64,000 nt of DNA from Vibrio maritimus. Its GTDB lineage: Bacteria > Pseudomonadota > Gammaproteobacteria > Enterobacterales > Vibrionaceae. Positions 43,161-52,398 of the stretch are shown here, piece after piece (position 1 is the stretch's first letter; every line of letters starts with the position of its first letter). The notes below the pieces were generated by a model. That model did not search any database, had not been told where the DNA came from, and saw only the letters and a program-made list of their open reading frames with translations. The stretch lies in assembly GCF_021441885.1 (NCBI RefSeq), contig NZ_CP090438.1, positions 124,001-188,000 on the forward strand. Direction: 5' to 3'. Position numbers and translations under genes: made by a program.

Positions 43161-44391
43161 TGGTGGTCTCCTTTTTAATGCGATCGGACAATGCCAAAGG
43201 AATGATGAAAGAGAGTGTCAGTACAGAATAATCCTGTAGCAGACTGTAAAACGGTAGTGTTATCAAAAAACCTGTTCCGTAGATCAGAAACGCACGCGTA
43301 GACGGGCTATTTTCATTTCTATCTATAAAGAAACGAGAGGTACAACTCAGGAAGGCTGCACTAATGAGAGCGAAGAATATGATCCCTGATTTTGCAATAA
43401 CATCGATTGGCCCGTTGTGGAAATCGGTGCCACCGCCAATGCCACCCTCTACGATGAATGTTTCAAACTTTTCAGGTGGCAGAGTATCCATGTAGTCTCG
43501 ATAGATTTGATCTGTGCTGACCATGCCTGAGCCAACAAGCAAATTCACTTTATTGTCAGATACATTGTGACCTAAGTACTCCACACCAGAGCGCCAAATG
43601 GTAAGTCGAACACTGTTTGAGTGGTCAGTCTTTGTTTCCGTGATACTTGCCACTCTTGCTTTCAGGGTGTCGTAATAACCGGGATTGAATTGACTGAGTG
43701 AGAATATAGCAACCACTCCAACCAGTATCGACGGAACAAGCAAGTAGCGATGGTAAAGAACCATTGCGACTACAAACATAGCTCCAGTGGCTAACCAACC
43801 GCCTCTAGTCCCTGAGATTAGAATGCTGAAGAGTAAAACTAAGATGGGAAGTAGCCACCCAAATGATTTTGGGCTCTTTTTGTCGATTAAGGCAATGCAA
43901 AACGCAATACCTAGTAGCAGAGAGTTTATGTGTCTGGAGAAGTCCAACAAACCGGTTGCTCTAGAATGAACTAACCAAACCTCTGTGCCAAACTTCGTAA
44001 AACTAGAAATCGCGGCAACAACACACGCTAGAACAAATCCATATATATAAGGTTTAGTGTTAGTCGTTTTGCCGAAAAGATAGACCGCTATGGGAATCAC
44101 AAGCAGGTAGACATTCTTTTGGAGGAAACTCTGAATGTCTTGAGCATTCGTGTTGACGATAATAGGCCCAATTAAGCCTGCTAAAAAGCAGACGCAGCAT
44201 ACGATAAAGGTCGTTCGCAGTGTTTGTGACTCCGACTTGAGCTGTAGTGGCAAGTAAGTTAGTGTGCCTAACCCCAAGATAAGCGACGCTGCATTCATCC
44301 CAGCTTTAGACGTAGGAATAGAAATAACCAATAAAAATAGGAAAAACGCCCAGACTTTGTCGATGTTGGACATTTTAGAAACCTGATTCAT
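43150..44391 (-). CDS. waaL: O-antigen ligase (WaaL-like)
   Basis: 413 residues, about 11-12 membrane segments. Ligases join undecaprenyl-linked polymer to lipid A-core in the periplasm. The Wzy_C region with SGTRGGWLATGAMF (conserved arginine) and the large periplasmic loop near residues 235-340, containing RLTIWRSGVEYLGHN and the GGGTDFHNGPIDVIAKSG histidine motif, are typical. Start 44391 overlaps the upstream stop in ATGA; an earlier in-frame Met is 16 codons upstream. Distinguishing a ligase from a polymerase by sequence alone is not certain; location in the core operon favours ligase. Confidence 0.82.
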   Translation of the reverse strand: MNQVSKMSNIDKVWAFFLFLLVISIPTSKAGMNAASLILGLGTLTYLPLQLKSESQTLRTTFIVCCVCFLAGLIGPIIVNTNAQDIQSFLQKNVYLLVIPIAVYLFGKTTNTKPYIYGFVLACVVAAISSFTKFGTEVWLVHSRATGLLDFSRHINSLLLGIAFCIALIDKKSPKSFGWLLPILVLLFSILISGTRGGWLATGAMFVVAMVLYHRYLLVPSILVGVVAIFSLSQFNPGYYDTLKARVASITETKTDHSNSVRLTIWRSGVEYLGHNVSDNKVNLLVGSGMVSTDQIYRDYMDTLPPEKFETFIVEGGIGGGTDFHNGPIDVIAKSGIIFFALISAAFLSCTSRFFIDRNENSPSTRAFLIYGTGFLITLPFYSLLQDYSVLTLSFIIPLALSDRIKKETTNEG

Positions 44392-45416
44392 AACACCTTT
44401 TTCCAGTTCTCGAAGCTTGCTTGTTTTGAGAAGCGACATTGTAGAATGTCGTAGTCGCTTTCAACGAATGTCTGCGTGGTGACTGATGATAGCGCTTGAG
44501 CGAGCTCATCTACATCTCTATCTTTTGCTAAGTGAAGGTTGTTAAAACCTATCTCTTTTAGCTCTGGAAAGACGGTATTTGAGTAGCTAATGCACTGCAA
44601 ACCATAAGACAGCGCCTCAAGAATCACATTCCCCAGTCCTTCACCGTGACTTGGGAACAGGAAATAGCGATGGGAAAGATACATCAGCTCTGGCTTATTA
44701 GTAAAGCCAGCAAGGTCGAGTTGAATCCCATGCTCGCTTGCTAGCCTCTCAAGGGTTTTTACATAATCACTTTGGCAACTGCCAACCGCGGTGAGCTTTT
44801 TCAAAGAGTCATCAATATTCGCTTTACCCAAAGCGATGATGGCATCTTCAATACCTTTCCCTTTTTCCACACGACCAACAAAGAGAAAAGGCTTCTCTCG
44901 CTCAGTTTTAACTTGGGTCGGCAGTTCGATAAAGTTATAAATGGCCTCAACCGGCTTGCCATTAGTCGGGAAAATATCGTAGATATTGCGACGAAGATGC
45001 TCACTGATACCGACATAGGCATCAGTACATGAGTAAAACAGTGAGTGAATAAAGTCTTTTTTAGGGGACGACATGGTTGTACCGTGACGAACAATCACTT
45101 TGCAGTCGAGTCCCTTTACCGCAAAGTAGATAGACTTTATCTCTGAAGTGCCAAAGAAAACTAGGGTAGAGATCTTTTCATACTGAACGACACGTCTCAG
45201 CCCTTTGATTAGCTTAATATCTAGCTTACGTTTAAAGTCGATGGCATGATGCTGGATATCTCTGGATTTCGCCTCTTGCTCAAGGAATGTCGACGCACGA
45301 CAGATCAGCGAGCAGTCATAACCAAACTCATTGAAGTGCTTAGTGTATTTAAGCGCATCTATCTCCATGCCGCCTTCGAAGTGCGATAAACACAAAACGG
45401 CAATTTTCTTAGACAT
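44388..45416 (-). CDS. Glycosyltransferase family 4 (core)
   Basis: 342 residues, GT-B fold. The N-terminal domain begins KIAVLCLSHFEGGMEIDALKY. The C-terminal donor-binding domain has FLFVGRVEKGKGIEDAI and the E-X7-E motif in PSHGEGLGNVILEALSYG. Its sugar is unknown. It overlaps waaA by 8 bases upstream and the ligase by 4 downstream. Confidence 0.88.
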   Translation of the reverse strand: MSKKIAVLCLSHFEGGMEIDALKYTKHFNEFGYDCSLICRASTFLEQEAKSRDIQHHAIDFKRKLDIKLIKGLRRVVQYEKISTLVFFGTSEIKSIYFAVKGLDCKVIVRHGTTMSSPKKDFIHSLFYSCTDAYVGISEHLRRNIYDIFPTNGKPVEAIYNFIELPTQVKTEREKPFLFVGRVEKGKGIEDAIIALGKANIDDSLKKLTAVGSCQSDYVKTLERLASEHGIQLDLAGFTNKPELMYLSHRYFLFPSHGEGLGNVILEALSYGLQCISYSNTVFPELKEIGFNNLHLAKDRDVDELAQALSSVTTQTFVESDYDILQCRFSKQASFENWKKVL

Positions 45417-46683
45417 CGTAGCGATCTCTCCACAAGGTTATACTTTTATCGATAGCGCCTTTGTTGTCATTTACAACATCAGAGGCATTTTGTGCTAATT
45501 GTTGCTGTTTATCGTTGTTAGCGAGCAGTTCTGATAAGGCGTCAAAAATGCGGTTCTCTACCGCGAGTTCAATCGCATTTGACTCGACCATTTTCTCAAC
45601 GATGTCTTTAAAGTTAAAGTAGCTCGGGCCGATTATACAAGGTGTCCCCATAGCCGCAGGCTCTAACACATTATGCCCGCCCACTTTACCTTCAAAGAGG
45701 CTGCCACCCATAACACAAACATCAGATGCGCCTTGCAGCATCAAAAGGTCGCCCATTGTATCACCGAGATAGACCTGTGTGTCTTCGAGTATCGGAGAGG
45801 CCGTGCTGCGCCTTACTGTTTTTAGTCCACGAGCCTCACACAGCGAATAAACATCGTTAAAGCGCTCAGGATGGCGCGGTACCAGTATTAATAGCAGTGC
45901 GGGGTTGGTCTCTAGCAAGCGCTGGTGGTAGTCCAACAACACCTCGTCTTCGCCTTTATGAGTACTGGCCGCTATCCAAACCTGTCGCGAGCCGAATGAA
46001 TCTCGAAGCTGCTTAGATTGATCAAGCAATGTTGCCGGAATATCCACATCATATTTAATCGACCCTGTGGTCTCGAGTTGACCCTCGCTTACCCCTAGCG
46101 CTTTAAAACGCTCGGCATCTTGCTTGCTGTGGCAAAGCAGTAGGTCGATGTTTTTGAAAATCAGGCTGCCGATAGACGGAATCTTTTGATAATTCTTAAG
46201 TGATTTTTCTGACAGACGAGCATTGATGACGGTGATAGAAACGCCATGCTGATGAACATAGTGCAATGTGTTAGGCCACAGTTCCGTCTCAACAATAATC
46301 AGATGGCTAGGCTGAACAGTGCGTAAAAAGCGCTTAACGGCAAAGCCAAAGTCAAGCGGCATGTAGCGATGCTCAGCGATATCGCTAAGCTTTTCTGCTT
46401 GCGCTGCTCCTGTTGGGGTCGTTGTCGTAATGATGATTTTTTTGTCTGGGTTTGCTTTAGCGAAACGCTTGATAAGTGGCGTAATGGCTAAGGTTTCCCC
46501 CACGGAGACCGCATGAAACCAAACAATCGGCTTATCTGTAGCGTTAACACGGGGAGTGATACCAAAGTGCTCTCGCCAGCGCTTACCCACGCTCGGCTTT
46601 CCTGGTTTCTTCTTAAATAGACCATAAAGAAACAGAGGCGCGACGAGTGTGAGTAGTAGCGTATAAACAAAGCGCAATATCAT
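45409..46683 (-). CDS. waaA: Kdo transferase WaaA
   Basis: 424 residues. It transfers Kdo from CMP-Kdo to the lipid IVA precursor at the inner membrane. The N-terminal membrane anchor is residues 4-22. Then come WFHAVSVGETLAITPLI, the catalytic region TTTTPTGAAQAEKL, VETELWPN (conserved glutamate) and the CMP-Kdo site GGSLFEGKVGGHNVLEPAA. With kdkA present, a single phosphorylated Kdo is the likely product. It overlaps its neighbours on both sides. Confidence 0.95.
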   Translation of the reverse strand: MILRFVYTLLLTLVAPLFLYGLFKKKPGKPSVGKRWREHFGITPRVNATDKPIVWFHAVSVGETLAITPLIKRFAKANPDKKIIITTTTPTGAAQAEKLSDIAEHRYMPLDFGFAVKRFLRTVQPSHLIIVETELWPNTLHYVHQHGVSITVINARLSEKSLKNYQKIPSIGSLIFKNIDLLLCHSKQDAERFKALGVSEGQLETTGSIKYDVDIPATLLDQSKQLRDSFGSRQVWIAASTHKGEDEVLLDYHQRLLETNPALLLILVPRHPERFNDVYSLCEARGLKTVRRSTASPILEDTQVYLGDTMGDLLMLQGASDVCVMGGSLFEGKVGGHNVLEPAAMGTPCIIGPSYFNFKDIVEKMVESNAIELAVENRIFDALSELLANNDKQQQLAQNASDVVNDNKGAIDKSITLWRDRYDV

Positions 46684-48116
46684 TGTGGTTCCAGATGTAA
46701 TTTAACGAGATTTTGCTCTAATAGGTATTGTTCTGTTTGCTGAACATAGTCCGCTTCAAAAGAGTACTTAATGCTATCGTGTGAAGCTAAGAGGTTCAGA
46801 ACAAGCAAATAACCAAGTGATAATTTAAGTAACGTCAACTGCTTATCGCGAACTGTAAACCATGTTGCTAGGGTAGTCGTGACAGAGTAGCGCTGAACGA
46901 AGCGCGAGAATTTGCTTGTCGTTTGTCGCGAAGCGTCTGCTTGGTTACGTTCTGACTCTTCATTGGCGATGATACTGCGAATACCTATGAGGATTGGCAG
47001 TATGGCAAATGGGTAAACCATAATCAGGTGCCAATACGAGAAGGTAATAGGTGACAAAGATGCGCTAATCAGCACGCCGACAATAGCCCCAAAGACATAG
47101 AGTTCAATCCACTGCTGGTTGTCGAGCTCCCCTTTACCTCTTAGACAAATTGGCTTCACGCGTTTCCACCATGTCCAGTTAAACTTGGCTGAAACCACAA
47201 CGGTAATCGCCCCCACCACAAAGACGAGTGCTTTCCATAAACTAAGCGCAGAGAGCTTAATCCACTCTATTTGAGTCAGCCAATCGAACTCACCATAAGC
47301 AATGACTTTGTTGGAGAACAGCATAGAGCCGTAGCGCAGCCAATAGAGTACAGCCTTGAGTACCGGGTAAACGTGGACGATGCCATAACCAATATATCGA
47401 TCGCTTTCTCGCTTAATATCATCGTTCACCGCGTATTCTTGGAAATAAGGCACGAGTGATAGAAGTAAAACCGCAATCGCAGACACCGCGCCGACCCATG
47501 AGATTTGCCCCATTTGACGATAGAACAGATAGCACGAGATAACGGCTAAGATAGGCCAAGAGTAGTGCAGTTGCATCGCGAGGCCTATCGACAACACATG
47601 AACGAAGGTATAACCAAACGACTTATGGTTACGCATCTTAGATGCAGACCAAAGATGCATCGCCGCAAACAGACAAAGGTACGAAGGGTTGTAGAGCAAG
47701 CTATCGTACAAAAACCATGGATTTAGCCAATAGAGCGCAAGAAAAATCAGTCGCATCAATGCGCTGTTGTTCTCTGGCATCATGGTTTTGATGACATTGT
47801 CGAGCAGCACAAGCGAAACGATACGCAGCGCAATGAGCAACACCATAGGTGACCAAGGTGAATCCCACACCAGCAATGGAACACCGATGAGCCACGCCGA
47901 TAATGAACCCGGAACATTACCCACAGCGCTAGCGGCATTACCATAGTTTAGCCAGGTCCCTTGGTACGCACCCAAGTAGCCTTTGTGTAGCATTTGGGTT
48001 TGATCGCCAGTAAGAATTTGGTTTTGTGCGTAGAGGAAGGTCAATACCAGTCCGATAGTAAAACCAAGCGCGTATAGCCAGTGGAAATGTCGTTCTGCGT
48101 TTAAGTTAGGGTTCAT
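46680..48116 (-). CDS. Multispanning membrane protein, probable GT-C glycosyltransferase
   Basis: 478 residues, about 10-11 membrane segments and hydrophilic loops. No close family was recognised. An acidic residue in the first periplasmic loop (GDQTQMLHKGYLG, D38) and the RESDRYIGYGIVHVYP loop suit a lipid-linked sugar transferase of the GT-C fold. It lies immediately downstream of gtrB-gtrA-type genes, where the serotype-specific GtrC-type enzyme is encoded in gtr clusters, and overlaps waaA by 4 bases. Acceptor and sugar are unknown. Confidence 0.65.
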   Translation of the reverse strand: MNPNLNAERHFHWLYALGFTIGLVLTFLYAQNQILTGDQTQMLHKGYLGAYQGTWLNYGNAASAVGNVPGSLSAWLIGVPLLVWDSPWSPMVLLIALRIVSLVLLDNVIKTMMPENNSALMRLIFLALYWLNPWFLYDSLLYNPSYLCLFAAMHLWSASKMRNHKSFGYTFVHVLSIGLAMQLHYSWPILAVISCYLFYRQMGQISWVGAVSAIAVLLLSLVPYFQEYAVNDDIKRESDRYIGYGIVHVYPVLKAVLYWLRYGSMLFSNKVIAYGEFDWLTQIEWIKLSALSLWKALVFVVGAITVVVSAKFNWTWWKRVKPICLRGKGELDNQQWIELYVFGAIVGVLISASLSPITFSYWHLIMVYPFAILPILIGIRSIIANEESERNQADASRQTTSKFSRFVQRYSVTTTLATWFTVRDKQLTLLKLSLGYLLVLNLLASHDSIKYSFEADYVQQTEQYLLEQNLVKLHLEPQ

Positions 48117-48136
48117 TCTTCGACTCTTGGAAATCG

Positions 48137-48541
48137 TTAACGCGATGTTGACTCAGATGAGCCAGCATACGTCCACATTTTATGAATTATATAAGTGATA
48201 ATTGGTAAAATAACGACGACCATCAGGACCCGAATGTAGCTGTTCCAATCAGAAAAGAGTTCGCTAATTCCTTGCGAGATCATCAATGCTCCAAACTGCA
48301 CCATAAAAAAGCGCAGGGCGTTGCTGATGTTCACGGAGCGTCTGAACACCAGAATGGTTTGTGCGAAATAAGAAAACAGAAAGGCGATCGAAAAGCCAAG
48401 TACATTGGCATAGAGCACATTATCTTGAACCAAGTGAATAAAGCTGAATGCGACGGCAATATGGATTGCCGTCGCTAACCCGCCAGTCAGTGCGAATCGA
48501 ATGACTCGATACTGGATAAGTCGGTCAATGAGCGCTCTCAT
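48137..48541 (-). CDS. GtrA family flippase-like membrane protein
   Basis: 134 residues, four membrane segments, the normal GtrA size. FALTGGLATAIHIAVAF near the N-terminus and FLFSYFAQTILVFRRS in the middle are GtrA hallmarks. GtrA is proposed to flip undecaprenyl-phosphate-linked sugar to the periplasm. It starts inside the stop region of the GtrB gene (4-base overlap) and precedes the GT-C-like gene. Confidence 0.9.
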   Translation of the reverse strand: MRALIDRLIQYRVIRFALTGGLATAIHIAVAFSFIHLVQDNVLYANVLGFSIAFLFSYFAQTILVFRRSVNISNALRFFMVQFGALMISQGISELFSDWNSYIRVLMVVVILPIITYIIHKMWTYAGSSESTSR

Positions 48542-49527
48542 TTGGTGTCGCTCGACACGTCTTTTTGCTTAATCGTCACTGGTTCTGAAGACTCACCCAA
48601 ACTGTCTTCTTCAATGATGTAAGTCGGTCTGCGCTTAGACTCCATATAAAGGCGACCAATATACTCACCCATGACACCAATACCAATCAACTGCACGCCA
48701 CCTAAAAACAGCATAACAGTAATCAACGAGGCATAACCGGGAGCATCAATGCCGTAGATTAGAGTTTTAATCACAGTAAAGCTGCCATACACAAAAGCCA
48801 GAGCAGAGATAAATGAACCGATATATAGCCAGATACGAAGCGGTGCGGTGCTAAAGCTTGTGATGCCATCGAGTGCAAAGTTCCAGAGCTTCCAACCGTT
48901 AAAGCTGGTTTCACCTGCTTCGCGTGCTTCGCGTTTGTACTCGACAACCGAGGTTTTGAAACCCACCCAAGAAAAGATGCCTTTCATGAATCGTTGGTTT
49001 TCAGGCAGTAATTGAATTGCTTTCACCACGCGGCGGTTGATCAATCGAAAATCACCCACGTTTTCTGGGATCTCTACTTGAGCAACGGCGTTATGAAACT
49101 TATAAAAAAGCTCTGCTGTCAGCTTTTTAGCCCAAGTATCCGTGCTGCGATCGACGCGCTTGGCTACCACCACATCAAAGCCTTTCTCCCATTCCGCAAG
49201 AAAGTCGTGAATCAGCTCTGGTGGATCTTGTAAGTCAGCATCGATTGGAATCATGACCTCGCCGCGCGCGAGATCTAAACCTGCCGTGAGTGCCGCTTCT
49301 TTTCCGAAGTTTCGAGACAGGTTGACCACGCGAATCGTCGAATACTCTTGTTGGAGCTCTTTAATCGTCGCCAGGGTATTATCTTTGCTGCCATCATTGA
49401 TAAGAATGATTTCGTACGAGTAGGCTGTCGCGTCCAATACAGCACTAATGCGCTGCATGAACAGCCCGACGACTTGTTCTTCGTTATAGCATGGGCAAAC
49501 GATGGAAATCGTTGGAGCGTTAGTCAT
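48538..49527 (-). CDS. GtrB/ArnC-like undecaprenyl-phosphate glycosyltransferase
   Basis: 329 residues. A cytoplasmic GT-A domain with ISIVCPCYNEEQVV, INDGSKDNT and the DXD-type PIDADLQDPPEL is followed by two membrane helices near residues 235-255 and 270-295. It loads a sugar (commonly glucose) on undecaprenyl phosphate for the GtrA and GT-C partners. NFGKEAALTAGLDLARG and the GETSFNGWKLW loop are family features. It overlaps waaF by 8 bases, placing sugar modification in the core operon. Confidence 0.92.
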   Translation of the reverse strand: MTNAPTISIVCPCYNEEQVVGLFMQRISAVLDATAYSYEIILINDGSKDNTLATIKELQQEYSTIRVVNLSRNFGKEAALTAGLDLARGEVMIPIDADLQDPPELIHDFLAEWEKGFDVVVAKRVDRSTDTWAKKLTAELFYKFHNAVAQVEIPENVGDFRLINRRVVKAIQLLPENQRFMKGIFSWVGFKTSVVEYKREAREAGETSFNGWKLWNFALDGITSFSTAPLRIWLYIGSFISALAFVYGSFTVIKTLIYGIDAPGYASLITVMLFLGGVQLIGIGVMGEYIGRLYMESKRRPTYIIEEDSLGESSEPVTIKQKDVSSDTK

Positions 49528-50551
49528 TATATCTTGTCTCCAAGTGCTTAATTACTTGTTGTGATTCAAGTTGGTTCAAACAGTTCATATGACCCAGCGG
49601 GCACTCGCGCTTAAAACAAGGGCGGCATTCAATATCCGTATGTACCATGGTGAGTTTATCCGTTAATGGCGGCGTATAATCCGGCGAGCTAGAACCGTAC
49701 ACTGCAATCACATTACAGCCTACAGCGGCAGAGATATGCATAAGTCCAGAGTCGTTACTCACCACTGTATCGCAGGCAGCGAGCAAGTCGACCGCTTCAA
49801 TCAGTGACGTGGAGCCTGCTAGGTTGTGGCAGTATTGCTGCGCTTCTTCAGTTAGGGCTGAGCGAATCTTCTCAGTCACGTCTCGGTCTTTGCCAGAACC
49901 AAATAGCCAGACTTGCTGACCGTTATCAATCGCATGCTGTGCGACTTCGGCGTAGCGTTTATCAGGCCAGCGCTTAGCAGGTCCAAACTCGGCGCCTGGG
50001 CACATGCCAATTATCTTACGAGCATTATTGAGCTCAAACTTTTCAAAGGTCGCAGCTTGAGAGTTTGTTTCCACTGTTAGCGTCGGGCGAGGGCAGTTCT
50101 CAAGTTGAACCTCTTGTTTCATTTTCTCTTTGCTACTGGCTAGCGCCACAAAACGCTCCACATAGTATTGGAATACGCGTTTGTTTGGACGCAAATCGGT
50201 CAGTAAGCCATAGCGAGATTCACCTTTCCAACCAATGCGATTAGGAATTCTTGCAAACAGTGGAATCAATGCCGACTTTGCGGAGTTCGGAAGCACATAC
50301 GCATGGGTATACCCCTCAGACTTAAGACCTCGACCTATCTTCCAGCGACCTTTAAGGTCAAACGCACCGTGACCAATTGGCATCTCTATCGAGCGATTCA
50401 CCTCTGGCATGCGCGCCAGAATCGGCTCACACCAAGCGGGTGCTAGTACATCGATGGTGGCAGTAGGGTGCTTCTTCTTGAGTGCTTTATAAAGGCTTTG
50501 AGACATAACCATGTCGCCAACCCAAGAAGGACCGATAACTAAAATCTTCAC
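49520..50551 (-). CDS. waaF: ADP-heptose:LPS heptosyltransferase II
   Basis: 343 residues from GTG 50551, which overlaps the upstream stop as GTGA; the longer frame to 50596 lacks homology. It adds the second heptose to the inner core. The start VKILVIGPSWVGDMVMSQSLY is diagnostic of WaaF, as are CPGAEFGPAKRWP and the donor site VSNDSGLMHISAAVG. The cysteine pattern ECRPCFKRECPLGHMNCL is also typical. Second gene of the waa operon. Confidence 0.94.
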   Translation of the reverse strand: MKILVIGPSWVGDMVMSQSLYKALKKKHPTATIDVLAPAWCEPILARMPEVNRSIEMPIGHGAFDLKGRWKIGRGLKSEGYTHAYVLPNSAKSALIPLFARIPNRIGWKGESRYGLLTDLRPNKRVFQYYVERFVALASSKEKMKQEVQLENCPRPTLTVETNSQAATFEKFELNNARKIIGMCPGAEFGPAKRWPDKRYAEVAQHAIDNGQQVWLFGSGKDRDVTEKIRSALTEEAQQYCHNLAGSTSLIEAVDLLAACDTVVSNDSGLMHISAAVGCNVIAVYGSSSPDYTPPLTDKLTMVHTDIECRPCFKRECPLGHMNCLNQLESQQVIKHLETRYND

Positions 50552-52314
50552 TGTTTTACCTTTTTGAACAGATAGTTGCCACGCACTTTGCGCCATAAAC
50601 CAAAGGCGTCAGTCTTGGGGAAAATCGCGATGCGCCTGATCTGGAAGCGATCTTCATGAAACTTCAATGGACCCGAGTCAGTCGCCACCGCATAGGTGTA
50701 ACCTAGGGATTTCGCGAGCTTCTTCGAGTCATCATTATGGTCGCCATAAGGGTAGGCGAATGACACTAACGGCTTACCAATAATGGCTTCAAGCTCTTGC
50801 TTGTTGGTGTCTATCTCATGTGCTTGTTGCTCAGCAGAGAGCGTGCTCAGTCTTGGGTGAGTCAACGTATGCCCACCAATCTCAACATACCCAGAGTCCG
50901 ACAGCTCACGAACCTGATCGGCATTCATAATATCCAGCTCACGCTCTTTCTGCTCTGTTTCAACGTCCCAGCGATTAAAGGTTTCACCGGTCACCACGTA
51001 AACCGTTGCCTTAAAGCCGTATTTTTTCAGTACAGGCAGCATAAGCTCAAGGTTATCAACATAGCCATCATCGACAGTAATCATGATATAGCGTTTGCCA
51101 GGCTCTAAACGTCGAATCGTCCGACCATCGGCAAGATCTTCAAATGTCAAGGTTTCAAAGCCTTGTTTTTTCAGCATCGCCAAATGCTTATCGAACATAT
51201 CAATATGGATATAAGGCGCAAAGACGTTCTTATCTTCATCGTTATCGATAAAGCGGTGATACATAATCACCGGCATTTCGCGTCTAAGCTTTTCTACATA
51301 GATGTCTTGGTACACGCGCTCAACCTGATCGACAATGTTCGTGAGCGTGTAGTTATCGCGAATCACCTGGCTGGTGGCATCACTGCAATGAGGCGTGCTC
51401 AAGCCTTTCTCTACCAATGCGGCGATAGTGCTAAAGTCGATATTCATCTCTTTAGCGCCGATATCACCAAAGTTACACGCCATCGCTTCAGCAACATTGG
51501 TTTCATCCACAATGCCTACACAGCTAGCTTCACCCACGGCTAACGTCGGTCTGCCGCAAAGCAAAGATTCCATCGCCACACGGCCAGCGCCAATGACAAG
51601 ATCGGCTTCACTGAGCATTTTCGGCACATCATTGGTGTAGCCAACAAAGTTAACCGTTGAGGTGAACTGCTCAAATTGCTCGGTCATTTCAGAGCCAGTA
51701 ACGACGCGAATATCATATGTATTCGCATCTAAACATTCATCGAGCAAGCGATAACACAAATCACCCTTAGGACCCGTTAAACGACCGACAATGGTCACAA
51801 CCGGTTTGGAATTATTGGGAGCAGCAGTTTTCTGGAAGCGATCGGTTTCAATCCCATTGCGACTGACTTCCATCTGCTCAAGAGGTACATCTAGCTCGTT
51901 GTGCAGTTGGTCTCGAATGGCTTCACACACTGGAAGGGCTTTATCACCCATCGCATGAAACTTCTTACGCGAAGCATGCACAGGCTGGCGACCATGTACG
52001 GTCGTAACCATTGGCGTGCCAGTAATCTTACACGCCACATGACAACTCCAACTCGACGCACGCGAGTGAGCATGTACCAACTGAATGTTGTGCTTTTTAA
52101 TCAGATAAACCAAATACCCCACATGCCAAAAACGACGAGGCACACTGCGCTTATTAAACCGCAGCGAAAAGAACTCACCGTCGTGAGGCTTAGTCAGGGT
52201 ATCAGAGACATAAAACACATTATGACCCCGAGCCGTCAGTTCATTACCTACCGTAGTAGCGTAAACCTCAGCCCCAGTCACTTCGAGCTGGGACAGGGCC
52301 ATAAGAATGTTCAT
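50548..52314 (-). CDS. Fusion protein: GT4 glycosyltransferase and polysaccharide deacetylase
   Basis: 588 residues, two domains. Residues 1-340 are a GT4 transferase (MALSQLEVTGAEVYATTVGN, TVHGRQPVHASRKKFHAMGD, VTIVGRLTGPKGDLCYRLL, VAMESLLCGRPTLAVGEAS). Residues about 350-588 form a NodB-type deacetylase with PVIMYHRF, the ITVDDGY metal/catalytic pair and HTLTHPRL histidines, plus SFAYPYGDHND. A bifunctional enzyme that adds an N-acetylated core sugar and deacetylates it is the simplest reading. It is the promoter-proximal gene of the nine-gene operon and shares a GTGA junction with waaF. Confidence 0.87.
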   Translation of the reverse strand: MNILMALSQLEVTGAEVYATTVGNELTARGHNVFYVSDTLTKPHDGEFFSLRFNKRSVPRRFWHVGYLVYLIKKHNIQLVHAHSRASSWSCHVACKITGTPMVTTVHGRQPVHASRKKFHAMGDKALPVCEAIRDQLHNELDVPLEQMEVSRNGIETDRFQKTAAPNNSKPVVTIVGRLTGPKGDLCYRLLDECLDANTYDIRVVTGSEMTEQFEQFTSTVNFVGYTNDVPKMLSEADLVIGAGRVAMESLLCGRPTLAVGEASCVGIVDETNVAEAMACNFGDIGAKEMNIDFSTIAALVEKGLSTPHCSDATSQVIRDNYTLTNIVDQVERVYQDIYVEKLRREMPVIMYHRFIDNDEDKNVFAPYIHIDMFDKHLAMLKKQGFETLTFEDLADGRTIRRLEPGKRYIMITVDDGYVDNLELMLPVLKKYGFKATVYVVTGETFNRWDVETEQKERELDIMNADQVRELSDSGYVEIGGHTLTHPRLSTLSAEQQAHEIDTNKQELEAIIGKPLVSFAYPYGDHNDDSKKLAKSLGYTYAVATDSGPLKFHEDRFQIRRIAIFPKTDAFGLWRKVRGNYLFKKVKQ

Positions 52315-52398
52315 TAATAAACTCTTTTAGATTGTTCTCTTTTATATCGTCACTTAAATGACATCGAAATCCCAACGCTATTGTAACCCAGAGATATC

